From Paenibacillus melissococcoides (GTDB lineage: Bacteria > Bacillota > Bacilli > Paenibacillales > Paenibacillaceae): a stretch of 64,000 nt of DNA. Location of the stretch: the NCBI GenBank assembly GCA_944800085.1, contig CALYLO010000001.1, positions 144,001 to 208,000 on the forward strand. The letters run 5' to 3'. This document shows positions 27,057-36,891 of the stretch, piece by piece. Positions within the stretch are counted from its first letter, which is position 1. Each line of letters starts with the position of its first letter. A program made the translations under genes and the position numbers. The notes under the pieces are model-generated. The model saw only the letters and a program-made list of their open reading frames with translations, had not been told where the DNA came from and did no database searches.

Positions 27057-28340
27057 GTGAAGACAGTAACTGCCGTATTGCTTGGAGCCGGCAGCAGGGG
27101 ATGTTATATCTATGGTCCCTATGCGGAGAAGCATCCGGATGAATTGAAAATCGTGGCGGTCGCGGAGCCGAATGAGGAGCGGCGGCAGCGCATAGCGGAG
27201 ATTCACGGCATTGCGCCGGAGTATGTATATCATTCATGGGAGCAGGCCTTCGAGAAGGGACGCATCGCGGATGTCATGATTATTAGCACGCTGGATCGGC
27301 TGCACTATGTGCAAGCGATGAAGGCGCTTGAATTGGGCTATCATATCCTGCTGGAGAAGCCGATGTCGCCCGTGGCCGAAGAGTGCATCCGCATCGAGCA
27401 GGCCGCCCTCGCTCACCGCCGGGTGCTGACGGTCAGCCATGTGCTGCGGTATTCGCCGTTCTGGTCCGGCATCAAGCGCTGCATCGAGGCGGGAGAGGTC
27501 GGCACGATCGCGACGATCCAGCATTCGGAATATGTCGGGTACCGCCATATGACGCACAGCTACGTGCGGGGCAATTGGCGGAACTCAGACGAATCGAGTC
27601 CGATGGTTCTCGCCAAATCATGCCATGATCTCGACATTATTTCCTGGCTCATGGATGAGCCGTGCGTCAGCGTCAGCTCCTACGGATCGCTGCTGCATTT
27701 CCGGGAGGAGCATGCCCCGGCAGGCTCCGCCGCCCGCTGCACAGACGGCTGCCAAGTGGAACGCAGCTGTCCTTTCTCGGCGCTTAAGCTGTACAACCAG
27801 CCGCCGGAGCACCCATGGGCGCGCTATATTACATCTGATCTGTCGCCCGAAGGCATCATGACCGCATTGAAGGAAGGACCGTTCGGACGCTGCGTCTACC
27901 GCTGCGATAACAATGTGGCCGATCACCAGATCGTCAACATGGAATTCGCGAACGGGGCCAATGCCAACTTCACGCTGTCGGCCTTCGCGGAGCAAGAAAT
28001 CCGGAGCGTTCGCATCATGGGCACGAAGGGCGAGATTATCGGCAATATGGAGGATGGAACGTATACGCTGAAGCGATTCGCGACCGGCGAGCGGGTGGAG
28101 TTCCATTGCGGCGTCTCCGGCGAGGGCCATGGCGGCGGGGACGAGCGGATGGTCGCCGATTTCCTGCATCTGGTGCGCGAGCATCAGGAGGAAGCGGCGG
28201 CGTCGGCCTTGACCTCGGCGACAGCTTCCTTGCAGAGCCACTTAATCGCCTTTGCCGCGGAGGAATTCCGTCTCCAGGGAGGCATGCCCGTCAAGCTGGC
28301 GGATATGATCAACCGGGTAATGGTGGAAGCCCGCGTGTAG
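27057..28340 (+). CDS. Gfo/Idh/MocA-family NAD(P)-dependent oxidoreductase
   Basis: A 427-residue enzyme starting at GTG 27057 after GAGGAGGA. The N-terminal Rossmann fold opens with VLLGAGSRGCYIYG, and the family's EKP motif occurs as LLEKPMSP near residue 102. The C-terminal substrate domain has an insertion with four cysteines (CTDGCQVERSC and CVYRC) that could bind a metal. The usual reaction is oxidation/reduction of a sugar or cyclitol. Position 83 bases after the regulator suggests it processes the sugar taken up by the ABC system. Confidence 0.85.
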   Translation: MKTVTAVLLGAGSRGCYIYGPYAEKHPDELKIVAVAEPNEERRQRIAEIHGIAPEYVYHSWEQAFEKGRIADVMIISTLDRLHYVQAMKALELGYHILLEKPMSPVAEECIRIEQAALAHRRVLTVSHVLRYSPFWSGIKRCIEAGEVGTIATIQHSEYVGYRHMTHSYVRGNWRNSDESSPMVLAKSCHDLDIISWLMDEPCVSVSSYGSLLHFREEHAPAGSAARCTDGCQVERSCPFSALKLYNQPPEHPWARYITSDLSPEGIMTALKEGPFGRCVYRCDNNVADHQIVNMEFANGANANFTLSAFAEQEIRSVRIMGTKGEIIGNMEDGTYTLKRFATGERVEFHCGVSGEGHGGGDERMVADFLHLVREHQEEAAASALTSATASLQSHLIAFAAEEFRLQGGMPVKLADMINRVMVEARV

Positions 28341-28401
28341 ATATACGACGGGCTTCAGCCCAAGGGCGGCTTCTATGATGAAAAACATAGGCAGATAGAT
28401 A

Positions 28402-28427
28402 GAAAGCCGGGGTCCGAGGCCCGGCTT
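28402..28427 (+). terminator. Hairpin after the oxidoreductase gene
   Basis: AAGCCGGG and CCCGGCTT arms with a short loop; only a short T stretch follows, so it is a terminator-like hairpin of moderate strength ending the sugar operon. Confidence 0.5.
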
Positions 28428-28475
28428 CTGCATGTATATGTTGCTTCGGGATGTCTTCTACTCCCTCAGCAGTTA

Positions 28476-28723
28476 AATCCTGCGTAAATGCAGCAATTTA
28501 CGATATTATATCTACTGTTTGATGGTTTTCCTGCAAAAGTACATCATTTTTAGTAATTTCTGCTTTCGATCTAGTGTATAGGCTGAAAATGGTGCAGTTT
28601 TGCAGGAATTCCTGTAGCGGGGTAAACGTCATAGAGGAAAACTGCATTTTTACAGTTTTTCCGGCAAGTTGAGCTGTGAGAAGCAGGGGCAGGACTGTCT
28701 CGCTCAGCTACAGGGACAGCCCC
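28476..28723 (+). repeat. Dispersed non-coding repeat, copy A
   Basis: This 248-base segment aligns along its length with 58602-58858 in the same orientation. Shared landmarks in order are AATCCTGC...TGCAG, ATTTACG, TTCCTGCAAAA, GCATCAT (or ACATCAT), TTTTGCAGGAATTCCT, GGAAAACTG...CAGTTTTT, GGCAAGT, AGAAGCA and a closing GGGACAGCCCC hairpin. CCTGC/GCAGG and AACTG/CAGTT pairs can form small stem-loops. No open frame is conserved. A miniature mobile element or structured RNA are both possible. Confidence 0.8.
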
Positions 28724-28753
28724 AGTTCCCGGGGCAAAAATGAAATCCCGATT

Positions 28754-29053
28754 CTATTTTGTCTCGGCTTGCAGCGTTCGCACGAACAAGAGAAGATTCC
28801 GTCCCGTCTCATCGTCCAACCTGGACGGATTCTTTTTCAACAGAGCTTGAAGCTCGGACAAGGCCGGGCTATCTGGCGTTGTACGTTGAACCGTCTGCCC
28901 AGGAGAGAAGGCCGATGCCGTTTTTGCCGCTGTTATCCCCTCTTGTTCCTCCTTCAGGTACGTCCCGATCCAATGCTTGTTGTCCGGGATGCGGTGGACG
29001 AACTTCATCAATATGCCGAACCAGTCGCCGTCGTTGACAATAGCTTCATTCAT
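28754..29053 (-). CDS. Hypothetical protein, coupled to the FlgM-like gene
   Basis: A 99-residue acidic, soluble protein with no signal peptide and no family I recognise. Its ATG at 29053 overlaps the original stop of the upstream small gene in an ATGA arrangement (TGA at 29050-29052), strong evidence that the two were a translationally coupled pair. The C-terminal SRLDDETGRNLLLFVRTLQAE is predicted helical. The middle stretch (ITAAKTASAFSPGQTV) is less ordered. Confidence 0.5.
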   Translation of the reverse strand: MNEAIVNDGDWFGILMKFVHRIPDNKHWIGTYLKEEQEGITAAKTASAFSPGQTVQRTTPDSPALSELQALLKKNPSRLDDETGRNLLLFVRTLQAETK

Positions 29054-29373
29054 CTCTGATGTCCATCCGGATCAAATCGCTTCATCAGATCGCCAATGTT
29101 GATTTTTAATCGTCAGGCCCTCCGGAGATCGCCAATGTTGATATAATCGTCAGGCGCTCCGGCCGGCTTGGCGGGCATAGGCACCGGCTCCGCAGGGTGG
29201 TGCACAATCGCATCCTCCGCCAGCTTCCGTCCGGCCGGACTGATCTCAACCGTATCATAATTCGCGCCAACAGGACTTCCCGCTTCCAACTGTATAGCGC
29301 GTCCGGTGTGTCCCTCTGGCTTGCTCATGTTGTACAGGTTCGGGGGAAGCAGCGGGCCGTTGTTGATTTTTAT
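29050..29373 (-). pseudogene. Small FlgM-like protein, altered start and internal duplication
   Basis: Reading from 29373, the frame gives I/M-K-I-N-N-G-P-L then MSKPEG... to YINIGDL, where a 39-base duplicated segment introduces a TGA (29113-29115). The frame then continues as a second INIGDL and ends MKRFDPDGHQR at TGA 29050. The codon placed correctly after the AAGGAGAAGGAGA site is ATA (29373-29371) rather than ATG, so either ATA is used, a later ATG (29328) is used, or the start is mutated. VEISPAGRKLAEDA resembles FlgM-type anti-sigma proteins only loosely. Confidence 0.45.
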
Positions 29374-29756
29374 CGCTTCGTCTCCTTCTCCTTAAAGATT
29401 AAGTAGGGTTGTATACTATCGAGTTGCTAGATTCAGGATGTTATTTACTATATCGGCCAATCATTGAAAATGTTTGACAGAAAGGCGGGCAACTAACAGC
29501 GAGGCCTGCATCGCAGGGTCGCAGGAACAAGGGAACGAGGCCGAAAAGCACCGAGGGACTGGCTGATTTTGCGAGCAGGCAAGTCAGAATATTAGGACAT
29601 ATTTTGACACGGGCACATGCCGAATGAAGCTCCCTTCCTTGCAGATTGGTGACGATCGAAGCGCTATTTTGACGTTTTGGCTCGGGAATACTTTCTTCCA
29701 AAATAGAAAGAACGCGAATGTGAGAGTGGGAACCATAAATGGGTTACAAAAATATA
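29374..29756. other. Intergenic region before the subtilase gene
   Basis: No convincing gene. An 86-codon minus-strand frame (29441-29701) has no ribosome site and an odd composition, so I do not call it. The region should contain the promoter of the minus-strand small gene pair. Confidence 0.35.
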
Positions 29757-29785
29757 TTTACAAAATATTTCAATTTGTGTACAAT
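29757..29785 (+). promoter_or_regulatory. Sigma-A type promoter of the subtilase gene
   Basis: TTTACA (29757-29762), 17-base spacer, TACAAT (29780-29785). Both hexamers are one mismatch from consensus and spacing is ideal. It lies about 60 bases before the GTG start. Confidence 0.65.
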
Positions 29786-29847
29786 TCTATTAACTTCTTG
29801 GGCTTGTTCATCAGGGGAATAGAATACGAGACAAGGAGGAATGTAAT

Positions 29848-32800
29848 GTGAAAGGCAAAGCTTGGCTTCGGCGATGGCTGATTCTCGTCATCGCGCTCAT
29901 TATGGGCATGACTTCCGTGCCGGGAGTGCATGCGCACGCGGGAGAGCAGACCGATAATTCGGTCAGGATGGCGGAATCCAACAGGATCCGGCTGCCTCCC
30001 GCCGTTGTAGATGGAGAAGTATTTGGCGAGTTCGGACAGGAAGGGACAGGGACTTATATTGTGAAGCTGCGGGAGCAGAGCGATGTGGAGGCCGCGGCGA
30101 AGCTGGCCAAATCTTACTCCGCCTTGAGCGGGGAGACGTCCGCGAAGCGCAAGCTGACCGTGCGAAGCTTTGTCTTGAACGACTTGAAGGAGACGGCCGA
30201 GCGGACTCAGGCCGGGATCAGCGATGAACTGGAAGCGGGCCTAAAGAATGGCTCGGTGCAGGATTACCGCTCCTTCTATATCGTGAATGCCATCGCGGTG
30301 ACGAGCACGCGGGAGGTGATGGAGCGGCTGGCAGCCCATCCTGCGGTAGAGCGCATAACCCCGAACCACAAATACATGCTGGAGGTGCTCGACGAGGGGC
30401 AAGCCGCAGCGGACACCGAGCCGTCCAGGGCGGATCGCGCGGGGGAATCGGCCCGGCATAGGACGGGAGGAGCCGCGGCAGCCGTCGAGCTGCCTTGGAA
30501 TTTGCGCAACTTGAATGTGGGTCAAGCGTGGGACAAAGGCTTTGACGGCATGGGCGTCGTCGTCGCCAACATGGATTCGGGCGTCGATCTGAATCATCCG
30601 GCGCTGAATCGGAAGTGGAGAGGCTATAATGCCCAAGGGCAGGTCGATCGGCCAGAGCTGAACTGGTATGACGCCACGCCGGAAAAGAAGAAGCTGCCTT
30701 TTGACGGCAACACCCACGGAACGCATGTGATGGGCACAATGGTCGGATCGGAGCCCGATGGCACCAACCCGATCGGGGTCGCGCCGCAGGCGAAATGGAT
30801 CGCCGCGCGCATCTTCAACTCGGCTGGCGAGGCGACGGACGCGGGCATTTTGGCGGCAGGCGAATGGATATTGGCGCCGACGGACGAATCGGGCCGCGCC
30901 TATCCCGAGCTGGCTCCGGACATTGTCAACAATTCCTGGGGAAGCGTGCAGGCCGGGAAGAACGAGTTTTTTCAGGATATTGTCCGGTCATGGCGCTCTG
31001 CCGGCATCGTGCCTGTATTCGCGGCAGGCAATACGAGGCCGCCTTATAATTACGGCGGGCCGGGGTCTATCACTCCGCCCGGGAACTATCCGGAATCCTT
31101 CGCGGTCGGAGCGGTCAACAGCAGCAACCGGCTGGCTGATTTCTCGCTTCAGGGCCCGTCTCCTTACGGGCAGATGAAGCCGGAAGTGTCGGCGCCTGGC
31201 GTTAGCATCCGTTCCTCCGTCCCGGGCGGCTCTTACGCTCTCATGAGCGGGACATCGATGGCCGCTCCGCATGTGGCCGGAGTTGCCGCGCTGCTGCTGC
31301 AGGCCAACCATTCGCTGACGGTGGATCAAGTCGAGAAGATTTTGAAGGACACGGCCATCCCGTTGACGGACAATACGTTCCCGCAGAGTCCGAACAATGG
31401 CTATGGATCGGGCATCGTGAATGCCTTGAATGCCGTCTCCGCCCAGCAAGCGGGTCTGGGCGAGCTTGAAGGGGCGGTAACGGTGGATGGAGAGGATGCC
31501 GAAGAACCGGTCATCGAGCATCATCCCCTGACGCTCGTGTTCAACGCGCTGGATCAGGAAGTATCTGCCCGAATAACGGACGACACAAGCGTCACCCGGG
31601 CGGAACTGGAAGTGAAGAGGAAGGGGGAACAGGCTGGAACTGCAATATCTATGGTCCGGATGTCGGGGGATTACCGGGATGGAATCTATGAGGGCATCAT
31701 CCCGTCATCGATGCTGGACACTGCTGGAATCGAATACCGGATTCGGGCAGTGGATTTCGGAGGCAACGAGGAGGTATCCGCCTGGTGGCCCGTAGAAGTA
31801 TCGGAGGGAGTCAAGCTCGGATATGCGCAGGACTTCGAGACGGACATCGAAGGCTACGGCTTCGGCGGGGAACCGGGCATCTGGGAATGGGGCGTGCCGA
31901 CGAGCGGGCCGGGCAAGGCAAGCTCGGGAAGCAAAGTGATGGCGACCCGGCTTGACGGCAATTACCCCATCGGGGTGGAAGAGACCTACTTTGTCATGCC
32001 GCTTATCGATCTGCGGGACAGCGAGCATACGATTCTGAGCTTCAAGCATTGGCATAAGCTCGGAAGCTGGTATTCTATTCTGCTGGACAAGGCAGAGGTT
32101 TTTATCGGGCGGGAGTCGAAGCAATTCGAATTCGAGCTCGCGAAGCAATTTGACGGGAAAAGCGGCGATTGGAAAACAGACTACATCGATTTGTCTCCGT
32201 ACAAAGGAGATCGGATTTTCGTTCTTTTTAATCTCCGGGGAGCCTACGGAAGCGATGAAGGTTGGTATGTCGACGATATCGAGCTTATCGGACCGACTGA
32301 CTTCAAGCCAGACGCTCCCAAGGTGAAGGCGCGGAGCAACGCTCCGGGCAAGGTCATCCTCGAATGGGAGCAGGAGCCGCAAGGCGAAGTGAAGGAGTAC
32401 GTCATCTACCGTTCGCCGGAGCCAGGCGGATCGTACGAGGAGATTGGCGTGAGCACAGGGCGCAACTTCGCCGACCACCCTTTGCCGCAGCAGGGAACAT
32501 ACTTTTATCTCGCCAAGGCGAGGACATACAGCCATGTGCTTAGCGAAGCTTCGAATGAAGTGAGCTGGACATTTACCGGCGGCGAGCTTATTTACGGCGA
32601 AGATTTCGAAGGCGGGGACAGGGGTTGGACGCGTGAAGGCGAGCCGAACGAGTGGGAGCATGGGGTTCCCGATCCGAAGTTTGGACCGCCGAAGGCCGTC
32701 TCCGGCAAGAACGTCATCGGCACGAACTTCGCTGGATATGTCTCGAAAAATACGAATCAAAGCATCATTTCCCCGGAAATTGATTTGACGGGAGCAAAGC

Positions 32801-35800
32801 ATGCGTCGCTCTACTTTCAGCAGTGGTATGATCTGGAGGACGGCGATAAGGGCTACGTCGAGATTAGCGAGGATGGCGGCGCTGCGTGGCAAAGTGTGGC
32901 GGCCTATCCGAAGCCAACCTATAATACGAACCATCCCAAAAGGTTTTGGTATATGGATGAGATCGACATCGGCAAATACGCCGGCAAGAAGGTGAACATC
33001 CGCTTCCGGCTGAAGACCCGAGAAGCCTCTCTGGCGAACGGTTGGTATTTGGATGATATTCAGGTGCGGGATACGCTGCCAGTCAAGACATTCATTCCAG
33101 CCGGGACCGGGGTCAAGCCTGCTGAAGAAGCGGGGAAGGGAGCGGCGGACCAGGAAGAACGAGTGACTTCGAGGGAAGATGCGGCGGTGAAAGAGCCAGC
33201 GGCCCCGAGCTTATCGGCGTGGAGAAGCATGAAGCAGGAGACAGCCTCCCTTCAGATGGCAGACGGGGAGGGAAAACTCTCTTCCGGCCTTCCTGCCGCG
33301 GCGACGGTTACGATCGTCGAGACGGACCGTTCGACGAAGACCGATTCCGGGACGGGCCGCTATCGGCTGACGCACCCTCCGGGGACGTATACGATGCGGG
33401 TGGAAGCGTATGGCTATCACACGGCCGAACAGACGGTGACGATAAATGATCGGGAGCGGACCGAGGCGAATATTCATTTGCAACCGATCTCAAGCTCCAC
33501 AATTAGCGGCGTCATTACCGACAAGGCGACAGGACAGCCGATTGCCGGGGCGGCGGTACGGGTGAGGGAAGATGCGCATGTGCCAACCGCCGTTACGGAT
33601 GAACAGGGGAACTATAAGTTAGAAGTCTACGCAGGAGATTACACGCTGCTCGTCTCCGCGCGCGGGTATTTGCCTTTTGAACAGCAGATCCGTGCGGAAG
33701 GGACTGTCACGAACCCGATTGCGCTGAAATCTTTCCGCGGGACGGACGACGAGCTGGCTTACGATCGGGGGAAGGGGGATAATGCGGTAGCTTTTTATAG
33801 TTCAGGCAATGGGTATGCGGTGCGCATGACAAGCGACGGCCCGGCTCAAGTGACCGGGGCGCGGATGTTCTTCTGGGATCATGGATGGCCGGTTCCGGGC
33901 GGAACGGCCTTCCGATATGCGCTGTATGACGCATCGGGACCCGACGGGCAGCCGGGCGAGCTGCTCTCCGGCCCGCACGCGGGAACGGCCCGCCTGGACG
34001 GGGAATGGACCGAGCTTTCTTTTCCGAATGGTCCGTTCGTTGACGGGGATTTCTATATCGTCTATATCCAGGACGGCTCTTATCCCGACGTGCCGGGACT
34101 CGCCGTCGATGAAGAGGGCGTCAATCACGGCCGGTCCTGGAGGCTGGAGGATGGAACCTGGTCACGGGCGGCAGCCTTGCAAGGGAACTATATGATCCGC
34201 GCGCGCATTACGCACCCTGATCCTGCCCAACCGGCAGTGAAGATTACGGTGGAGCCGCGTGAGATCAGCTTGTACGAAGGACAACAGCTTCAATTGCATG
34301 TCAAGGCGGAGGATGAAGCCGGGAACGAGCGCGATGTCACCGCATTGTCCGCCTATGCGGCAGACGGTGAACAGGTCATTGAAGTGAGTGCCGAAGGCTT
34401 GCTCACGGCGCGGTCGGCAGGCGAAGCGGCGGTGAAGGTAACGTATGAGGGTCTGGAAGATAGCGTTCGGGTCACCGTGACCCCGGTTCCGGACATCCCG
34501 GAGGGCGAGATTCGTTCGATTGCCGCCCATCCGCCGGAGCTGGCATTGACGGAAGGCGAGACTTCGCAATTGACCGTCACGGCAGCGGTCTATTCCGAGG
34601 GCAAGGAAGTGACGGTCCCGCTGGTGAAGGGCCTGGTGTTCCGTTCGCAGGATGCCGGCATTGCCGCGGTCGATGACGCGGGACGGGTCACCGGCATTCA
34701 AGCGGGCGAGACGGAGGTGACCGTAAGCTATGAAGAGCTGGAGGCGGTTGTGCCAGTCACGGTAAATAAGTCCGATGTGCCTCCGACGGAGGAAGTGCGC
34801 TCGATCCATGTGCAACCTGAGGAGCTGACATTGAAGGCGGGGGAAACGGCCCGGTTGACCGTGACGGCGGCCGTCTATGCCGCAGGAGAAGTGAAGCGCG
34901 TCCCGATTACGGAAGGTTTGTCGTTCACTTCCTCCAACCCTCAAGTCGTCCGGGCGGAAGCGGACGGCCGCATTGCCGCCCTGAGAGAAGGGGAGGCCCG
35001 CATCCAAATTGCCTATGGAACGCTGAAGACAGAGGCGCTCGTGAAGGTGAAGGGAGCGGACATCGTGACGCCGCCAACAACCCGCCCGGATCCGCCATCA
35101 TCTGCTTCGGGCTCGGGAGCCGGTTCAAGTTCAAGCTCGAGCCCGGCTTCGCCAACCGGGACCCCGATTCGGGTGGATGGCCAATTGATAGGGATGCTGT
35201 ATGCGACCGATGGCCAGGGCGGCACGCAGGCGCGCGTGCGGATTGCTTCCGACTGGCTGGAGAAGGAGCTGGACAAGGAGGAAGCTGGCGCTCCGGTCGC
35301 GCTCGATCTATCCTCGTTGTCATGGAAGGAGTACAGAGCAGTTGGGTTGGAGATAATCGCCTCTTCGGCCGAGCGTCTGGCCAAGTCCGGTAAGGCGCTT
35401 CGTCTGAAGGGCTTCCGCTTCGCTTTGACCGTGCCGGCAGAAGCGATCCCGGATTTCATTGACCGGGATGGACTGAAGCTGACTCTCTCCGTTCAGGAAG
35501 GCTCCGGCGTGGACGGCGCCCGCCAGGCTCTGGTCTCGGGCGATACCGCCGCGCTCGTGTCGGACATCATCGGCATGAAAACCCCGGTGCGGACACAGCA
35601 GGCACAGGAGCAAAAACCGGCAGTTGAAAAGCAACAGGGAGCGGGCGGACAGGCGGGCGAGCCGGGCAACGGCTCGAAGAGTACGGCTTGGAACCAGCCC
35701 CTGCTGTTGGAATTGGAACTGGACGAGCAACTCGTCCGGCGTCCGCAAGCGGCCGGCATTTACGGACGCAAGGAAGCGGAACCGTGGGCCTATGCCGGGC

Positions 35801-36360
35801 TGCCGAAGCAGATCGCCAATGGGCCGGGCAAGAACGGCAACCATGTCCTGACTGTGCCGGTACGGCAGCCGGGCGAATATGCGGGACTGGAATACGCGAA
35901 GACATTTACAGATATCGCGCAGCATTGGGGCTGCGCCAAGATTGAAGCGCTGGCTTCCCATCATATCGCGTCAGGCCGGAATGAACACCGGTTCGCGCCG
36001 AATGATCCGGTGACGCGGGCCGAATTCATGGCCTTGCTGGACCGCATCACGGGCAAGGAGCCCGATTGGAAGCGGCGGTCCGGCGAGCCGGGGGCCCATG
36101 AAGCGCTGCGGCGCGAGGAGATGATCGTCCTGCTCGTGACGGCGCTCGATCCGGAGCTGCCGCAAGGGCCGGCCGAGGAATTGGACGAGACGGCGCTGGA
36201 GCAGGTGTCGCCGGAAGCGCGCGCTGCCGTAGCGTATGCCTACCAGTCCGGATTGGTCAAAGGCATGGGCGCGGACGGGTTCGCAGGGGATGCTCTGACG
36301 ACCCGGGCGCAGGTGGCGGTCCTCCTGTACCGCGTATTACAGCAAATGGGACATATGTAG
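29848..36360 (+). CDS. Giant secreted S8 (subtilisin-like) protease with Ig-like and SLH-type domains
   Basis: A 2,170-residue exoprotein starting at GTG 29848 after AAGGAGGA. Order: signal peptide (1-32), I9-type prodomain (about 65-180), subtilase domain with Asp243 (NMDSGVDLNHP), His290 (NTHGTHVMG) and Ser470 (MSGTSMAAPH). Two related beta-sandwich domains with paired GWYVDDI/GWYLDDI ends (about 650-815 and 910-1080) flank a fibronectin type III-like domain. Carboxypeptidase-regulatory-like repeats (about 1150-1290), three Big2-type Ig-like repeats (about 1460-1730), a Ser/Gly linker and S-layer-homology-like motifs (FTDIAQHWGCAKIEALASHHI) at the C-terminus follow. It is likely a cell-wall-attached extracellular protease. 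No disruption is seen. Confidence 0.9.
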   Translation: MKGKAWLRRWLILVIALIMGMTSVPGVHAHAGEQTDNSVRMAESNRIRLPPAVVDGEVFGEFGQEGTGTYIVKLREQSDVEAAAKLAKSYSALSGETSAKRKLTVRSFVLNDLKETAERTQAGISDELEAGLKNGSVQDYRSFYIVNAIAVTSTREVMERLAAHPAVERITPNHKYMLEVLDEGQAAADTEPSRADRAGESARHRTGGAAAAVELPWNLRNLNVGQAWDKGFDGMGVVVANMDSGVDLNHPALNRKWRGYNAQGQVDRPELNWYDATPEKKKLPFDGNTHGTHVMGTMVGSEPDGTNPIGVAPQAKWIAARIFNSAGEATDAGILAAGEWILAPTDESGRAYPELAPDIVNNSWGSVQAGKNEFFQDIVRSWRSAGIVPVFAAGNTRPPYNYGGPGSITPPGNYPESFAVGAVNSSNRLADFSLQGPSPYGQMKPEVSAPGVSIRSSVPGGSYALMSGTSMAAPHVAGVAALLLQANHSLTVDQVEKILKDTAIPLTDNTFPQSPNNGYGSGIVNALNAVSAQQAGLGELEGAVTVDGEDAEEPVIEHHPLTLVFNALDQEVSARITDDTSVTRAELEVKRKGEQAGTAISMVRMSGDYRDGIYEGIIPSSMLDTAGIEYRIRAVDFGGNEEVSAWWPVEVSEGVKLGYAQDFETDIEGYGFGGEPGIWEWGVPTSGPGKASSGSKVMATRLDGNYPIGVEETYFVMPLIDLRDSEHTILSFKHWHKLGSWYSILLDKAEVFIGRESKQFEFELAKQFDGKSGDWKTDYIDLSPYKGDRIFVLFNLRGAYGSDEGWYVDDIELIGPTDFKPDAPKVKARSNAPGKVILEWEQEPQGEVKEYVIYRSPEPGGSYEEIGVSTGRNFADHPLPQQGTYFYLAKARTYSHVLSEASNEVSWTFTGGELIYGEDFEGGDRGWTREGEPNEWEHGVPDPKFGPPKAVSGKNVIGTNFAGYVSKNTNQSIISPEIDLTGAKHASLYFQQWYDLEDGDKGYVEISEDGGAAWQSVAAYPKPTYNTNHPKRFWYMDEIDIGKYAGKKVNIRFRLKTREASLANGWYLDDIQVRDTLPVKTFIPAGTGVKPAEEAGKGAADQEERVTSREDAAVKEPAAPSLSAWRSMKQETASLQMADGEGKLSSGLPAAATVTIVETDRSTKTDSGTGRYRLTHPPGTYTMRVEAYGYHTAEQTVTINDRERTEANIHLQPISSSTISGVITDKATGQPIAGAAVRVREDAHVPTAVTDEQGNYKLEVYAGDYTLLVSARGYLPFEQQIRAEGTVTNPIALKSFRGTDDELAYDRGKGDNAVAFYSSGNGYAVRMTSDGPAQVTGARMFFWDHGWPVPGGTAFRYALYDASGPDGQPGELLSGPHAGTARLDGEWTELSFPNGPFVDGDFYIVYIQDGSYPDVPGLAVDEEGVNHGRSWRLEDGTWSRAAALQGNYMIRARITHPDPAQPAVKITVEPREISLYEGQQLQLHVKAEDEAGNERDVTALSAYAADGEQVIEVSAEGLLTARSAGEAAVKVTYEGLEDSVRVTVTPVPDIPEGEIRSIAAHPPELALTEGETSQLTVTAAVYSEGKEVTVPLVKGLVFRSQDAGIAAVDDAGRVTGIQAGETEVTVSYEELEAVVPVTVNKSDVPPTEEVRSIHVQPEELTLKAGETARLTVTAAVYAAGEVKRVPITEGLSFTSSNPQVVRAEADGRIAALREGEARIQIAYGTLKTEALVKVKGADIVTPPTTRPDPPSSASGSGAGSSSSSSPASPTGTPIRVDGQLIGMLYATDGQGGTQARVRIASDWLEKELDKEEAGAPVALDLSSLSWKEYRAVGLEIIASSAERLAKSGKALRLKGFRFALTVPAEAIPDFIDRDGLKLTLSVQEGSGVDGARQALVSGDTAALVSDIIGMKTPVRTQQAQEQKPAVEKQQGAGGQAGEPGNGSKSTAWNQPLLLELELDEQLVRRPQAAGIYGRKEAEPWAYAGLPKQIANGPGKNGNHVLTVPVRQPGEYAGLEYAKTFTDIAQHWGCAKIEALASHHIASGRNEHRFAPNDPVTRAEFMALLDRITGKEPDWKRRSGEPGAHEALRREEMIVLLVTALDPELPQGPAEELDETALEQVSPEARAAVAYAYQSGLVKGMGADGFAGDALTTRAQVAVLLYRVLQQMGHM

Positions 36361-36376
36361 ACAGCAGATAACAGAG

Positions 36377-36417
36377 CCGTCCTGCAAGGGAGCAGCAGCC
36401 TTGCGGGACGGTTTTTT
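36377..36417 (+). terminator. Rho-independent terminator of the subtilase gene
   Basis: CCGTCCTGCAAGG (36377-36389) pairs with CCTTGCGGGACGG (36399-36411), followed by TTTTTT. It is a strong 13-base stem with minor mismatch. Confidence 0.9.
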
Positions 36418-36627
36418 GGGGATGAAGCGCGAAGGCAGGGGATGGCTGCGGCAAGAAAAAATGCGGGCAACCGCAGGGTGCGAGTCTGTGGGAGGCAGCG
36501 GGAATATCAATGAAAAAAGATGAAAGTGAAAGCGATATCATTTAAATCGAGTGAAATATTCCTTGTTTTGACTTCATATGTTGGTTAAGGATGTTCGATC
36601 CGACTTACAGAGAACGGGAGTGGTGGT

Positions 36628-36891
36628 ATGCACGCAATCGACACATTGGCTCGCCTCGTCAGTGAGGCGAAGGAGGATCCGGCCTGGGAGCTGCGGCTGA
36701 CGCCGGAGACGAATCTGATTGACGATGTCGGGCTCGATTCGCTTCAGCTCATTCATTTTATGCTGAAGGTGGAGGAGCGGTTGAAGGTGCGGATCGATTT
36801 CGAACGGTTCGAGTACGAGCATTTGCAGAGCGTGCGGGCGTTCTTGGGCTTCCTCGGGAAGCTGGACACCGAGGCGGAGCGGGATGCGTAA
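36628..36891 (+). CDS. Acyl/aminoacyl carrier protein
   Basis: An 87-residue carrier protein with the phosphopantetheine site DDVGLDSLQLIHF (Ser near residue 37). ATG 36628 follows GGGAGTGGTGGT. Its stop overlaps the ATP-grasp gene by 8 bases, implying that the ligase charges this carrier. It is the first gene of a compact operon reaching to 44,119. Fatty acid synthesis is unlikely because no Fab genes are near; BtrI-like carriers of amino acids are a closer model. Confidence 0.85.
   Translation: MHAIDTLARLVSEAKEDPAWELRLTPETNLIDDVGLDSLQLIHFMLKVEERLKVRIDFERFEYEHLQSVRAFLGFLGKLDTEAERDA

Noticed and set aside
29441..29701. 86-codon minus-strand frame before the subtilase
   Set aside because: No ribosome site, odd Cys/Pro-rich composition, overlaps likely regulatory DNA.
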